NCBI RefSeq assembly: GCF_000296505.1
Contig: NZ_JH815212.1
Coordinates: forward strand, 1-37,256
DNA: 37,256 bases
Reading direction: 5' to 3'
Origin: Schaalia turicensis ACS-279-V-Col4
GTDB taxonomy: Bacteria > Actinomycetota > Actinomycetes > Actinomycetales > Actinomycetaceae
In this document: piece after piece, positions 21,596-30,499 of the stretch
Position numbering within the stretch: position 1 is the first letter of the stretch
Layout of the letters: every line of letters starts with the position of its first letter
Position numbers and translations under genes: made by a program
Notes under the pieces: model-generated
What the model was told of the DNA's origin: nothing
Databases searched by the model: none
What the model saw: only the letters and a program-made list of their open reading frames with translations

Positions 21596-22501
21596 ATGGG
21601 AAAACTTTTCACTTCTGAAAATGCCAAGCCACTACTTCCCCGCGAAATCGCTGACGGCTTGGTGAAGAACACTCAGAGCCTGTCCACTATTGCCGCGCTG
21701 TCGGCGCGTGAGCCGATGCGCTTTGGTAAGAGCGATGTCATCGTTTTCAACGATCTGCCTCGTGCGGAGTTCGTCGAAGAGGGCGCTGACAAGGCCTCGA
21801 CCCAGGGCGGATTCTCTTCCGTGACTGTTCAGCCTCATAAGGCTCAGGTGACGATGCGGTTTAACCAGGAAGTCATGTGGGCTGATGAGGACTACCAGCT
21901 GGGCGTGCTCAATGAACTGAGCGTGGCGGGTCAAGAAGCGTTGTCGCGCGCACTGGACCTCGGTGTCTACCATCGCATCAACCCGCTAACTGGCAGCGCG
22001 ACCACGTGGGAGAACTATCTGGGTGCGACAACGAAGCGCGTCGAAATCAAGGATGCTGATGCTGACGATGATTTCCGTAGCGCGGTGGGCCTGCTGGTCA
22101 CTGGCGTGAACCCGGTTAACGTGACCGGCGCAGCGTTCGACCCGAAGTTCTCCTGGGCTTTGGCCTCGTTGAAGAACAAGGACGGTATGCAGCGTTACCC
22201 GCAGCTTGGCCTGGGTACTGGTGTGGATGCGTTCATGGGTATTAAGACCGCTGTCGGTAACACCGTGTCTGGTGTGCCTGAGGCGGCGGATACGAAGGTG
22301 CGCGCTATCGTGGGTGACTTTACGAACGGTATCCGCTGGGGTGTTCAGCGTGAACTCCCGGTCGAGCTGATCCAGCATGGTGACCCGGACGGTCAGGGCG
22401 ACTTGAAGCGTAAGAACCAGGTCGCGCTCCGTCTGGAGATTGTGTACGGCTGGTATGTGTTCGCGGATCGTTTCGCGATCATCGAGGATAAAGTCGACTG
22501 A
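21596..22501 (+). CDS. Major capsid protein (HK97 fold)
   Basis: 301 aa, preceded by TGAAAGGAAAA. SREP-like opening (LLPREIADGLVKNTQSLSTI), followed by FNDLPRAEFVEEGADKAST and VTMRFNQEVMWAD, which follow the E-loop/spine pattern of HK97-type capsids of this class. The C-terminus has GDFTNGIRWGVQRELPVELI. There is no delta-domain-sized N-terminal extension, consistent with the separate scaffold gene upstream. Confidence 0.88.
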   Translation: MGKLFTSENAKPLLPREIADGLVKNTQSLSTIAALSAREPMRFGKSDVIVFNDLPRAEFVEEGADKASTQGGFSSVTVQPHKAQVTMRFNQEVMWADEDYQLGVLNELSVAGQEALSRALDLGVYHRINPLTGSATTWENYLGATTKRVEIKDADADDDFRSAVGLLVTGVNPVNVTGAAFDPKFSWALASLKNKDGMQRYPQLGLGTGVDAFMGIKTAVGNTVSGVPEAADTKVRAIVGDFTNGIRWGVQRELPVELIQHGDPDGQGDLKRKNQVALRLEIVYGWYVFADRFAIIEDKVD

Positions 22502-22504
22502 TCG

Positions 22505-22690
22505 ATGCCTCGTTTTGTTAACCCTTTGGGGAGCGTGGTTGTCGTGTCCGATGAGGACGCGGCGGCTATTGCCAGCGCAGGGTGGGAGCTTGTTCCTGAG
22601 GCTGATGCTGGTAAGACCACCGGCGTGAAGAAGTCGCCTGTGAAGGCTAAGACTCCCACGAAGGCGCGCGTGAAGGCTCGCGACTGGTAA
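22505..22690 (+). CDS. Small head-associated protein
   Basis: 61 aa, 4 nt after the capsid stop. An N-terminal half VVVVSDEDAAAIASAGWELV and a Lys/Ala-rich tail ending KARVKARDW. Such small proteins directly behind capsid genes are common in actinophages; they may decorate or stabilise the head. No specific function known. Confidence 0.6.
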   Translation: MPRFVNPLGSVVVVSDEDAAAIASAGWELVPEADAGKTTGVKKSPVKAKTPTKARVKARDW

Positions 22691-22717
22691 CTCCTCCTTA
22701 ATCCCGGTCGCGCACAC

Positions 22718-22793
22718 GAGTGTGGGGTGGGTAGATGGTGGTGGTTTTCTTGCTTTCCCACCATCGTTGGCATTGTCTGCCCACCCCACACTC
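22718..22793 (+). terminator. Long hairpin downstream of the capsid gene
   Basis: An 18-bp stem with a single G-U pair (22718-22735 with 22776-22793) encloses a smaller ATGGTGG/CCACCAT hairpin and is followed by TCTCCTTTTATTCC. It could terminate part of the transcripts or protect the capsid mRNA 3' end, raising capsid yield. Confidence 0.6.
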
Positions 22794-22835
22794 TCTCCTT
22801 TTATTCCTCATATTTTCTTCTGATTGGTGGTGTCT

Positions 22836-23237
22836 ATGGGAGTTCCTTACGCGGTTTTCGATGACGTGGAGACCCGGTGGGTGTCTAGCGTGTTTATCCC
22901 CGCCCCGGAGGTTGTGAACGCGTATTTGGCGGACGCGACAATGGTGATGGACGCGGAACTCCCCACGCTTCGCGCCATGACCGACAGCGACAAGGAAGCG
23001 AAAGACCGGGCGACGTTCATCTGTGCGCGCATGGTGATCCGCGTGCTGTCGAACCCGGATCAGGTGCGGTCAACGCAGGACAATACCGGCCCGTTCACCG
23101 AGTCCGTCACCTATTCGACGGAGTCCCTCGCGGGCTTGACATTGACCGCGCAAGACAAGCGGTTCCTGATGGGCCCATCCTGGTCTAACACGGGCGGGGC
23201 GTTCGAGATCGACCCCTTGGCGGGGGTGGTCGCGTGA
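22836..23237 (+). CDS. Head-tail adaptor (Gp19/Gp15/Gp42-like)
   Basis: 133 aa from ATG 22836. The helical pattern VVNAYLADATMVMDAELPTL and ATFICARMVIRVLSNPDQVR, then TGPFTESVTYSTES and DKRFLMG, is that of the adaptor that docks under the portal. A TTG/GTG-rich stretch lies upstream, but no classic ribosome-binding site. Confidence 0.75.
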   Translation: MGVPYAVFDDVETRWVSSVFIPAPEVVNAYLADATMVMDAELPTLRAMTDSDKEAKDRATFICARMVIRVLSNPDQVRSTQDNTGPFTESVTYSTESLAGLTLTAQDKRFLMGPSWSNTGGAFEIDPLAGVVA

Positions 23238-23575
23238 GAAAACACGGCGAAACAGTGGAAGTCCTCGCACTAGTTACTGGCGAGCCTGATGATCTGGGGA
23301 ACGAAACCAAGACGTGGGGTTTGCCGTTAAAAGTCTCAAACGTGCTGGTAGCGCCATCGTCAACGACTGATTTGAACGGGTCTATCCGCCCTGACGGCGA
23401 TAGTACGACGCTAAACCTGTACTTCCCCAAGACTTTCACCGGGGCTCTTCGTGGGGCGCGCGTGATCGTCAGGGGCGAAACCTACGAGGTGCAGGGCAAC
23501 CCGTTCTCATACGACCCGACTATCACACCAGGCGCACACAATCTCGTCGCCAGCGTCGAACGCGTCGAGGGGTGA
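23234..23575 (+). CDS. Head-tail stopper-like protein
   Basis: 113 aa from GTG 23234 (GTGA overlap). Beta-rich; TVEVLALVTGEPDDLGNETK and GARVIVRGETYEVQGNPFSY match the class of proteins that close the connector after packaging. Position second in the connector series supports the call. Confidence 0.7.
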   Translation: MRKHGETVEVLALVTGEPDDLGNETKTWGLPLKVSNVLVAPSSTTDLNGSIRPDGDSTTLNLYFPKTFTGALRGARVIVRGETYEVQGNPFSYDPTITPGAHNLVASVERVEG

Positions 23576-23581
23576 GGCTGA

Positions 23582-23803
23582 TTGGGGGACGTAAAACTGA
23601 AACTCAACTCATCAACACTCACTGCCCTGACTCTGCCTGTAATCGAACAGATCACGCAGGAAATCACCAACCGAGCCGGCGAAGGGTTCGTGGGTGACGT
23701 GATTATTACTGACCGCCCACACGGGGCCATCCGAGCTGAAACCATCCACGCCAAACGAAAGAACGCAAAACACAACACACTCTTGAAAGCGATGCACGGA
23801 TGA
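23582..23803 (+). CDS. Short minor tail/connector protein (gp10-like)
   Basis: 73 aa, apparently starting at TTG 23582. TAEIIT-type pattern is seen as EGFVGDVIITDRPHGAIRAE, followed by KRKNAKHNTLLKAMHG, resembling the C-terminal part of HK97 gp10-like proteins. It is shorter than usual for that family. The start overlaps no upstream gene and is weakly supported. Confidence 0.6.
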   Translation: MGDVKLKLNSSTLTALTLPVIEQITQEITNRAGEGFVGDVIITDRPHGAIRAETIHAKRKNAKHNTLLKAMHG

Positions 23804-24150
23804 CACCAGAAGAAATCCTGATCAAAGCGCTCGCGGACGGGTTGCGCCTTCGCGTTTCTGGTGACGTGCCCGCCACAAGACCGGACGCGTTCGTGACCGT
23901 AGAGCGCACGGGCGGGGCTCAAACACGGTTTCTCGACCACGGCACCTACGCGGTGCAGGTGTGGGCAAAGAGCCGTGCGAACGCGGGGAAACTCGCCCAA
24001 ACAGTGGCCTCATACATCACCAATCAATTGCCAACTGAAAACGCGCATATTGGCAGATCAACGGTGGAGTCCTTATATCACTTCCCCGACCCTGATTCGC
24101 CGTTGGAACGTTACCAGTTAACTGTTAGCGCCGTTATTACTCTCTCCTGA
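23800..24150 (+). CDS. Tail terminator/completion protein
   Basis: 116 aa, ATGA overlap with the gene before. RPDAFVTVERTGGAQTRFLD and AVQVWAKSRANAGKLAQTVA follow the fold pattern of tail terminators (lambda gpU/DUF3168 class). Position immediately before the tail tube gene agrees. Confidence 0.75.
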   Translation: MTPEEILIKALADGLRLRVSGDVPATRPDAFVTVERTGGAQTRFLDHGTYAVQVWAKSRANAGKLAQTVASYITNQLPTENAHIGRSTVESLYHFPDPDSPLERYQLTVSAVITLS

Positions 24151-24164
24151 AAGGAACACACACA

Positions 24165-24719
24165 ATGGCAAAGAACGATTCGACAAAGGTCTCTGTAGGT
24201 AAACCGGGCGCAACGGGGGCTGTGTTCGCCGCACCTGTCGGCACCACGATCCCCCAGGATGCGACCACGAAACTTGACGTGGCTTTTAAGAACCTCGGCT
24301 ACGTCTCAGAAGACGGGCTGACCAACAGTGTCGAGACGGACACGGAAGACCTGAAAGCCTGGGGCGGCGACACCGTTCTCACAACCCCGACAAGCCGGAC
24401 GGAAACGTTCAAGTGGACGTTCATCCAGGTTCTCGACGTGGACGTGTTGAAGGAAGTCTACGGCGATAAGAACGTTAAAGACTCTGCCGGTGCGGTGACG
24501 GTCAAGCACAACGGCACCGTGCTTGATCGGAAGATTTACGTCTTCGAGATGCTTCTGACCGGTGGACGCGTCAAGCGGATCGTTGTCCCGAACGCGCAGA
24601 TCACCGAGGTTGGCGAAATCGCTTACCAGGATGGTGAGGCAATCGGCTACGAAGTCACCTTGACCGCCTACCCCGACGCGGACGGTAACACGGCTTATGA
24701 GCATGTAACCGCCGCCTGA
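24165..24719 (+). CDS. Major tail (tube) protein
   Basis: 184 aa, preceded by TGAAAGGAAC. KLDVAFKNLGYVSEDGLTNS, then DTEDLKAWGGDTVLT and a C-terminal GEIAYQDGEAIGYEVTLTAY are characteristic of siphophage tail tube subunits in actinophages. The tube lies between the terminator and chaperone genes as expected. Confidence 0.88.
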   Translation: MAKNDSTKVSVGKPGATGAVFAAPVGTTIPQDATTKLDVAFKNLGYVSEDGLTNSVETDTEDLKAWGGDTVLTTPTSRTETFKWTFIQVLDVDVLKEVYGDKNVKDSAGAVTVKHNGTVLDRKIYVFEMLLTGGRVKRIVVPNAQITEVGEIAYQDGEAIGYEVTLTAYPDADGNTAYEHVTAA

Positions 24720-24832
24720 TTCTTCAATTGTCTGCCCCTGCTCTGGTCTTTGCCGTCCTTCTCCCAGAGCAGGGGTCTTCCCTTTCACAAGCCCGAGAAG
24801 AACACGCACAAAAGCAGAAAGCAGAAAAAATA

Positions 24833-25207
24833 ATGACAACACAAGCCGACGTTGAAGCGTTGAAAGAAAAACTGGCTGAAGCCGAAGCCGAGATGGCAGA
24901 ACAGACACCCAAGGTGTCTAAAGAACTGATGCCCGAACCGGTGGAACTGCCCCGCAAGATCATTGTGCGCGGGCTCGAACTCACAATTAACCCAAAGGTC
25001 TTGGCTGACCTTGAGTTCTTAGACCTCCTGGCGCAGATCGAAGACGAAAACCCCACAGCCTTACCCCGTATTCTTCGTTTCCTCGTCGGAGCCGACCGGA
25101 TGCGCGAAGTCTTCGACGTTTTGCGCTCAGAAGACGGGCACGTCGATCTAGTGGAGGGCGTGGAATTCATGCGCGAACTGATGGAAAGCCTAGCCCCAAA
25201 TTCCTGA
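24833..25207 (+). CDS. Tail assembly chaperone, short form (gpG-like)
   Basis: 124 aa from ATG 24833; the open frame reaches 24728 but without a ribosome-binding site. It binds the tape measure during tail assembly. A Glu-rich helix (EALKEKLAEAEAEMAEQ) precedes the conserved part PRILRFLVGADRMREVFDVL. It ends in the slippery site CCCAAAT, which shifts into the next frame to make the long form. Confidence 0.82.
   Translation: MTTQADVEALKEKLAEAEAEMAEQTPKVSKELMPEPVELPRKIIVRGLELTINPKVLADLEFLDLLAQIEDENPTALPRILRFLVGADRMREVFDVLRSEDGHVDLVEGVEFMRELMESLAPNS
25195..25201 (+). promoter_or_regulatory. -1 programmed frameshift site CCCAAAT
   Basis: In the frame of the short chaperone this is C CCA AAT, a textbook X XXY YYZ heptamer two codons before the TGA stop. 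A -1 slip continues as TTC CTG ATG into the frame of 25207-25599, which is open across the junction. Confidence 0.85.
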
Positions 25208-25599
25208 TGCTCATCAATGTCTGGCGGAGGCATCCTGATGAGCTGAACGCAGATTTTGCACGCTTTTATGGGGTGCTTGACTGGCGGAGTTTGCCGCCCG
25301 TCCAAGCCGCCTCATTATTTATTGCCATGCTGAGGCAACCAGAATCGTGGACACACAGGATCATGCAGGCGGGTGAAACGTTCGAGACGAGCCTTCACAA
25401 GCTTGTGGCGCTCGCTGTTGACCGGCTGGGGCTCCTGGTGTGGCAGAACACGAAAGACGGGATGAAGGGACGGAATCGTCCGCCGTCGATGTATGAGGCT
25501 CTGTTCCCGTCGCACACGGTGGACTTGTCGGAGGACACGTTCACAATTGTTGACCCCGATGAGCTGGACGGCCTGTTGAAACGAATTCATGAAAACTAA
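25207..25599 (+). CDS. Tail assembly chaperone frameshift extension (gpGT-like)
   Basis: 130 aa if read from ATG 25207, but most likely expressed as the C-terminal part of a fusion 24833-25599 through the -1 frameshift at 25195-25201. It contains WRRHPDELNADFARFYGVLD and LPPVQAASLFIAML, typical of the T part. It lies directly before the tape measure gene. Confidence 0.82.
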   Translation: MLINVWRRHPDELNADFARFYGVLDWRSLPPVQAASLFIAMLRQPESWTHRIMQAGETFETSLHKLVALAVDRLGLLVWQNTKDGMKGRNRPPSMYEALFPSHTVDLSEDTFTIVDPDELDGLLKRIHEN

Positions 25600-25619
25600 C
25601 AACGTGGGAGGTTCCCTAT

Positions 25620-28313
25620 ATGGCTGGGTTTGATCTTGGTACTGCTTGGCTGAATGTTGTCCCCAGCTTCAAGGGAGCGGCCCGCGCTTTATCGTCTGAA
25701 CTCTCGGGCGTTTCCGGTTCGGTGTTGCCTAAAGATTTCGGTGTGAAATCGACTCGGGGTTTCGCTAAGAATGTCAAGGCGGCTATGGCTGAGTCTCGGA
25801 CGGCAGCCGCCGAAGCAGCCCAGGCGGTTCAGACTGCGATGAGTAAAGCGCAAGTGGCGCAAAAGGCGCAGGCAAGCGCAGCCGCTCAAACGGAGATAGC
25901 GAATAAGAAACTCGCCGAGGCTATTAAGAAGTACGGTGCGGACTCATCCCAAGCAGCCGAAGCGTCTTTGAAGGTGAAGAATGCTCTCGCCCAGGAAGAG
26001 GCGGCGGCAGTTGGGGTGAAGAGCGCGTTTGAACGCGTCGGAGAAGCGCAGAAAAAGGCGGCGAACACTCAGCCTTTAACGCGCTCCCAGGCTGTAATGG
26101 AAACGCTTGGCCAGACCGCCCGCAACGTTGGAGCAAGTATCAAGCAGTCTTTCGGCGACGCGTTCCGCACAGCCGGAATGCTGGCAGGCGCGGGGCTGAC
26201 CGCCGCAGTCGGATTTATCGCCTCATATACGGGCGAGGCTATCCGCGCCTCGGATGCGACGGATAAATTTAAGACCACGCTGAACTTCGCGGGCTTAGAC
26301 TCTTCGGCGATTAGCGCGTTGACGAAGAGCACGAAAGAATACGCGGATAAGACCGTCTATGACTTGTCTGATATTCAGAACATTACTGCCCAGCTCGCCT
26401 CTAACGGTGTCAAGGGGTACGACAGGCTCGCTGAGGCGGCTGGCAACCTCAACGCCGTCGCTGGCGGTAACAAGGAAACCTTTAAGTCTGTTGGTCTGGT
26501 GATTACTCAGACGGCTGGCGCGGGCAAGCTGATGACGGAAAACTGGCGACAGCTCACCGACGCAATCCCCGGCGCAGCAGGACCGTTGAAGCAAGCCCTG
26601 TTGGAAGCAGGCGCATACACGGGCGATTTCCAGAAAGCTATGGAAAACGGTGAGATCACCGCCGACGAGTTCAACCAGGCGATTACCTCGCTTGGGTTCC
26701 AGGAGGCCGCCCAAGAAGCAGCGACCTCAACATCCACGTTCGAGGGCGCGTGGGGCAACCTGGAAGCCGCGATCACAGGCGGATTGCAGGCTGTCATGGC
26801 ACCGTTTAAAGGCCCGTTAACGTCGGCAATGACAGCGCTCGCGGATAAGGTCACGAGCGTTTTTGATGCGATTGCTGGCGGGTTAAGCGGTGGCGGGTTG
26901 TCTCAGTTTTCCGGGACGTTTAGTGGCCTACTCCCGATTATTGGGGCTTTGGCGGGTTCGCTTGGCACTTTACTGTCGCAAATCATTCCCGGTATTGGTG
27001 GCGCGTTTGGTGCGGTCACTGGCCCGGCTGGGTTGATTATCGGCTTGTTCGCGTCAATGGTAACGAACTCGACCGCCTTACAGCAGGCGTTCGGGACCGT
27101 GTTCACCGTGATCGGCGGGGTGTTCCAGTCGCTCGCACCGGTGGTGGATCAGATCATGGTGTCCATCAGCACCCTAGCTCAAATGCTGGGCGATGCTCTG
27201 GCTCCAATTATTTCGTCGGTGGCGCTCGCGGTCGGTGAGCTGATTACGGGTATTTTGCCCACGGTCGGCCCTTTGATCACGGCAATTATGAGTGTTGTTT
27301 CGGCTTTGATTCCGCCGGTGAGTCAGATCATCAACATTGTTTTGGCGACTGTGTTGCCGATGATTCAGCAGTTGACTCCGATTATTGCTCAGATTATTGG
27401 GGTGATCACGCAGATTATCGGAGCCATGGCACCGTTGATTTCGCTGATTGCGGCCATCCTCATTCCGACAATTCAAGCGTTAATGCCGGTCGTTCAGACC
27501 GTGTTTGAGGCTGTAAGGACCATTATTGAAAGCGCTATGACCGCCGTGCAGGGCGTGATCAACATAGTCCTCGGGGTCATCAATGGGGACTGGAGTCAAG
27601 TCTGGTCTGGGATGCAGGGGCTCGTTTCCGGCGTTTTTGGTGTAATTAGCGGGCTGATCAGTGGAGCTATGAACGTGGTGTGGTCAGTTATTTCTTCGGC
27701 GTTGAGTCTCGTTTCTAGTCTTTGGAGTTCGGCGTGGAATGCGGTGTCTAGCTTGGTGTCGAACGCATGGAGCGGGATTTCTTCGGCAGTCAGTTCTGGC
27801 GTGTCTCGGATGATGGGGTTCATTACCAGTATTCCCAGTCGCATTATGGGGGTTTTCTCGTCTGCTGGCTCATGGCTGCTTGACGCGGGGCACCAGATTA
27901 TCGACGGTTTCATTAACGGTATTAAGAACGCTTTTGGCGCGGTTAAGAACGTTCTCGGGTCGTTAACAAGCCTGCTCCCAGATTGGAAGGGCCCCGCCGA
28001 CCTCGACAAGGTGATCCTGCGGGATTCTGGTCGTCTCGTCATCCAAGGCTTCCAACGTGGGTTGGAGGATCAGTATCAGAACGTGCGCCGGAGCCTCGGC
28101 GGGTTCACGGCAAGCCTGTCTGCTTCAACGTCGCTCTCGCCTGCCCTGTCTTCCGGAAGCGTTGTTGGTGGCTATGCGTCGCCTGAGTATTTGGTGGTCA
28201 AGGATGCGGACAACCGGTTGATTGGCCGTATGCGCGTCGAAGCCGGGACTGTCGTTGACGGGGCTACGGCCATAGCGTCGCGCGCCTCTTTGCGTGAGCT
28301 TGTAGGAATCTAA
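25620..28313 (+). CDS. Tape measure protein
   Basis: 897 aa, with GGGAGG before ATG 25620. The Ala/Lys-rich coiled-coil N-terminus is followed by LNFAGLDSSAISALTKSTKE-type TMP core and long hydrophobic segments (about 410-690). The C-terminus carries short Trp/Ser repeats (SLWSSAWNAVSSLVSNAWSG). It sets tail length and probably helps DNA cross the membrane. No lysozyme or peptidase domain is evident. Confidence 0.92.
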   Translation: MAGFDLGTAWLNVVPSFKGAARALSSELSGVSGSVLPKDFGVKSTRGFAKNVKAAMAESRTAAAEAAQAVQTAMSKAQVAQKAQASAAAQTEIANKKLAEAIKKYGADSSQAAEASLKVKNALAQEEAAAVGVKSAFERVGEAQKKAANTQPLTRSQAVMETLGQTARNVGASIKQSFGDAFRTAGMLAGAGLTAAVGFIASYTGEAIRASDATDKFKTTLNFAGLDSSAISALTKSTKEYADKTVYDLSDIQNITAQLASNGVKGYDRLAEAAGNLNAVAGGNKETFKSVGLVITQTAGAGKLMTENWRQLTDAIPGAAGPLKQALLEAGAYTGDFQKAMENGEITADEFNQAITSLGFQEAAQEAATSTSTFEGAWGNLEAAITGGLQAVMAPFKGPLTSAMTALADKVTSVFDAIAGGLSGGGLSQFSGTFSGLLPIIGALAGSLGTLLSQIIPGIGGAFGAVTGPAGLIIGLFASMVTNSTALQQAFGTVFTVIGGVFQSLAPVVDQIMVSISTLAQMLGDALAPIISSVALAVGELITGILPTVGPLITAIMSVVSALIPPVSQIINIVLATVLPMIQQLTPIIAQIIGVITQIIGAMAPLISLIAAILIPTIQALMPVVQTVFEAVRTIIESAMTAVQGVINIVLGVINGDWSQVWSGMQGLVSGVFGVISGLISGAMNVVWSVISSALSLVSSLWSSAWNAVSSLVSNAWSGISSAVSSGVSRMMGFITSIPSRIMGVFSSAGSWLLDAGHQIIDGFINGIKNAFGAVKNVLGSLTSLLPDWKGPADLDKVILRDSGRLVIQGFQRGLEDQYQNVRRSLGGFTASLSASTSLSPALSSGSVVGGYASPEYLVVKDADNRLIGRMRVEAGTVVDGATAIASRASLRELVGI

Positions 28314-28327
28314 AGTAAGGAGCTTTT

Positions 28328-30499
28328 ATGGCGGCGACTACGTGGTCTGCAACGTCGGGGTATATGGCTGTCGGCATTAGCCTGTCGTGGCGAGGTAATC
28401 CTGCCGACGGGTGGGTGTGGGTGGATGCGACGTACACCCTCTGGTCGGACAGCTACGGGTTCAACTACGATTCGACGCTTCACCGGAGCGGGTTCATTTC
28501 CGGGGATGTTCCCGTCCACTTTTACTCGCCAACGAACACGTCTACCTACAAAACAGTTAAGGCTGAGACGACGTGGGCTAATCTCAACTACGGCGAGTCG
28601 AGGGTCCTTTCTTTCAGCGCGTCTCTCGGCCCCATTTTCAACGGCGGAAACCCAAGTGTTACCGCGTATCTGACGCTCCCGAAGCGCCCTTATGAAACAC
28701 CGAACACCCCGACGAATGTTGTTGCGTCTCGCGCGAACGATTCGCAGGCAAACCTGTCGTGGGCGGTTCAGACTACCGCGTCGAAGCCGGTCAGGGCTTT
28801 CGCTATTGAACGCACGTCAGCGGCTTCACCGGACTGGGTGCGGGTCGCGACCCTCTCATCGTCGGCTAGGTCGTGGACTGATCCGACGTTGAAGGCGAAT
28901 GACGCGTTCCAGTATCGCGTGTGGGCGAGTAACGGGGCCGTCTGGTCGCAGGCCGGGGAGTCTAACTGGATTTATACGACCCCCACTGCCCCGGCGAATG
29001 TGACTGCCGTTAAAAATGCTAGCGGGTCGATCACCGTCTCGTGGGAGCGGTCAGCCCCATATGACGGCACCGGGTTTGAGGTGTACGACAACGGGGCGCT
29101 GGTTGGAAGCGTTTCCGTGGTTTCGGGGCAAACCAGCTACCAGTGGACGCACGACAGCCCGAGCGCTTCACACACTCACACTTACACGGTAAAGCATGTT
29201 GCGTCGGGTGTTTCGTCCGGGTTCTCAGCCCCGTCGAACACGGTTCAACTGTTGGCTGCACCTAACCCACCGGCCAACCTGTCGCCGACAGGAACATTTG
29301 TTCCCGGCAACGTGAAATTATCGTGGAAGCACTCGCCGGTGGATTCTTCCGCCCAAACGCACGCACAACTACGCTATCGCGTGAACTCTGGGGAGTGGAC
29401 GACACTCACGATTGCGAACGGCGATCAACATAAGAATGTGACGTTCCCGGCTGGGAAAGTGGAGTGGCAAGTTCGAACCTGGGGGGCTTATCTTTCCGGG
29501 CAGGAATCCGGCGCGTCCCCGTGGTCTGCCGTTAGTGTTCTCGCGATTGCTGATAAGCCGGGCGCGTCGATCACTAATCCGAACGCTTCCCCCGTGAAGG
29601 TTTCTCGCCTCACTGTTGGATGGACGTATTATCAGGCGCAATCACATGCGCAGGCAGGCGCAACCCTCACCGTCAGCACACGGGGTGGGGGTGTTGTTCA
29701 TAAGGCGGTAATCAACGGGGCAGTCCGCTCGTATGAGTTGCCTTTCGCCTTGAAAAACGCGACAGAGTACACGCTGAGTGTTGTTGTCCGTTCTGGTGAC
29801 GGCTTGTATAGCAATCCCGCGTCGTTCAGTTTTACAACCGACTTCCCCTCTCCCGCCGTCCCGACGGTTCAAACAGCGTGGGACAACGAAACAGGGTCAA
29901 CGGCTTTGCGTATCACGAACCCAACCGCCGAAGGCAAACCGGAGGTTGTTTCTAATAGTGTTGAACGCAGTATCGACAACGGCGCAACGTGGGAGATGGT
30001 CGCAGGCGAAGTCCCCGCAGGCGGGTCGATCACCGACCCAGAATGTTTATCAAACGGCACAACACTCTACCGCGTCACCGCGACAACGGCTTTACCGTCT
30101 TCGTCATCTACAACCGTGAGTGTTATTTCGGATTCACAAGCCATGTGGCTAGCTGGAGGCCCCGGCTTCCAAACCGTGGTCGCCCTCGAATGGGATCCGA
30201 AGTATTCAACATCTTTCGGGCTGGTGAACAGGACGCTCGCATACTTCGCGGGGAGAACACACGGCGTGGAACTATCGGGCAGGCAACGCCAACGGCAAAT
30301 CAGCCTATCGGCTACCCTGCTTGATTCTTCTGTTGACGTGCGCTCGCGGGTTGAAGACCTCGCTTATCTTCCCGCGCCTTTCTTGTACCGCGACCCGAAC
30401 GGGAACCGCGTCTACTGTTCGATGAAAGACGTGGATCTTTCACGCGCGCCCGGCGGGGTCTGGAGCGTCAGCGCCTCGTTGGAGGAGGTGAGTAAGTGA
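28328..30499 (+). CDS. Distal tail/tail-tip protein with FnIII-like repeats
   Basis: 723 aa. A novel-looking N-terminal beta domain (about 1-120) is followed by four to five fibronectin-III/Ig-like repeats (starting near PNTPTNVVASRANDSQANLS, PTAPANVTAVKNASGSITVS and NPPANLSPTGTFVPGNVKLS). The last 120 residues (VVALEWDPKYSTSFGLVNRT, RQRQRQISLSATLL) look like a Dit-type tail-tip domain. It follows the tape measure, where Dit normally is. FnIII modules probably bind host surface sugars or stabilise the tip. Confidence 0.7.
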   Translation: MAATTWSATSGYMAVGISLSWRGNPADGWVWVDATYTLWSDSYGFNYDSTLHRSGFISGDVPVHFYSPTNTSTYKTVKAETTWANLNYGESRVLSFSASLGPIFNGGNPSVTAYLTLPKRPYETPNTPTNVVASRANDSQANLSWAVQTTASKPVRAFAIERTSAASPDWVRVATLSSSARSWTDPTLKANDAFQYRVWASNGAVWSQAGESNWIYTTPTAPANVTAVKNASGSITVSWERSAPYDGTGFEVYDNGALVGSVSVVSGQTSYQWTHDSPSASHTHTYTVKHVASGVSSGFSAPSNTVQLLAAPNPPANLSPTGTFVPGNVKLSWKHSPVDSSAQTHAQLRYRVNSGEWTTLTIANGDQHKNVTFPAGKVEWQVRTWGAYLSGQESGASPWSAVSVLAIADKPGASITNPNASPVKVSRLTVGWTYYQAQSHAQAGATLTVSTRGGGVVHKAVINGAVRSYELPFALKNATEYTLSVVVRSGDGLYSNPASFSFTTDFPSPAVPTVQTAWDNETGSTALRITNPTAEGKPEVVSNSVERSIDNGATWEMVAGEVPAGGSITDPECLSNGTTLYRVTATTALPSSSSTTVSVISDSQAMWLAGGPGFQTVVALEWDPKYSTSFGLVNRTLAYFAGRTHGVELSGRQRQRQISLSATLLDSSVDVRSRVEDLAYLPAPFLYRDPNGNRVYCSMKDVDLSRAPGGVWSVSASLEEVSK

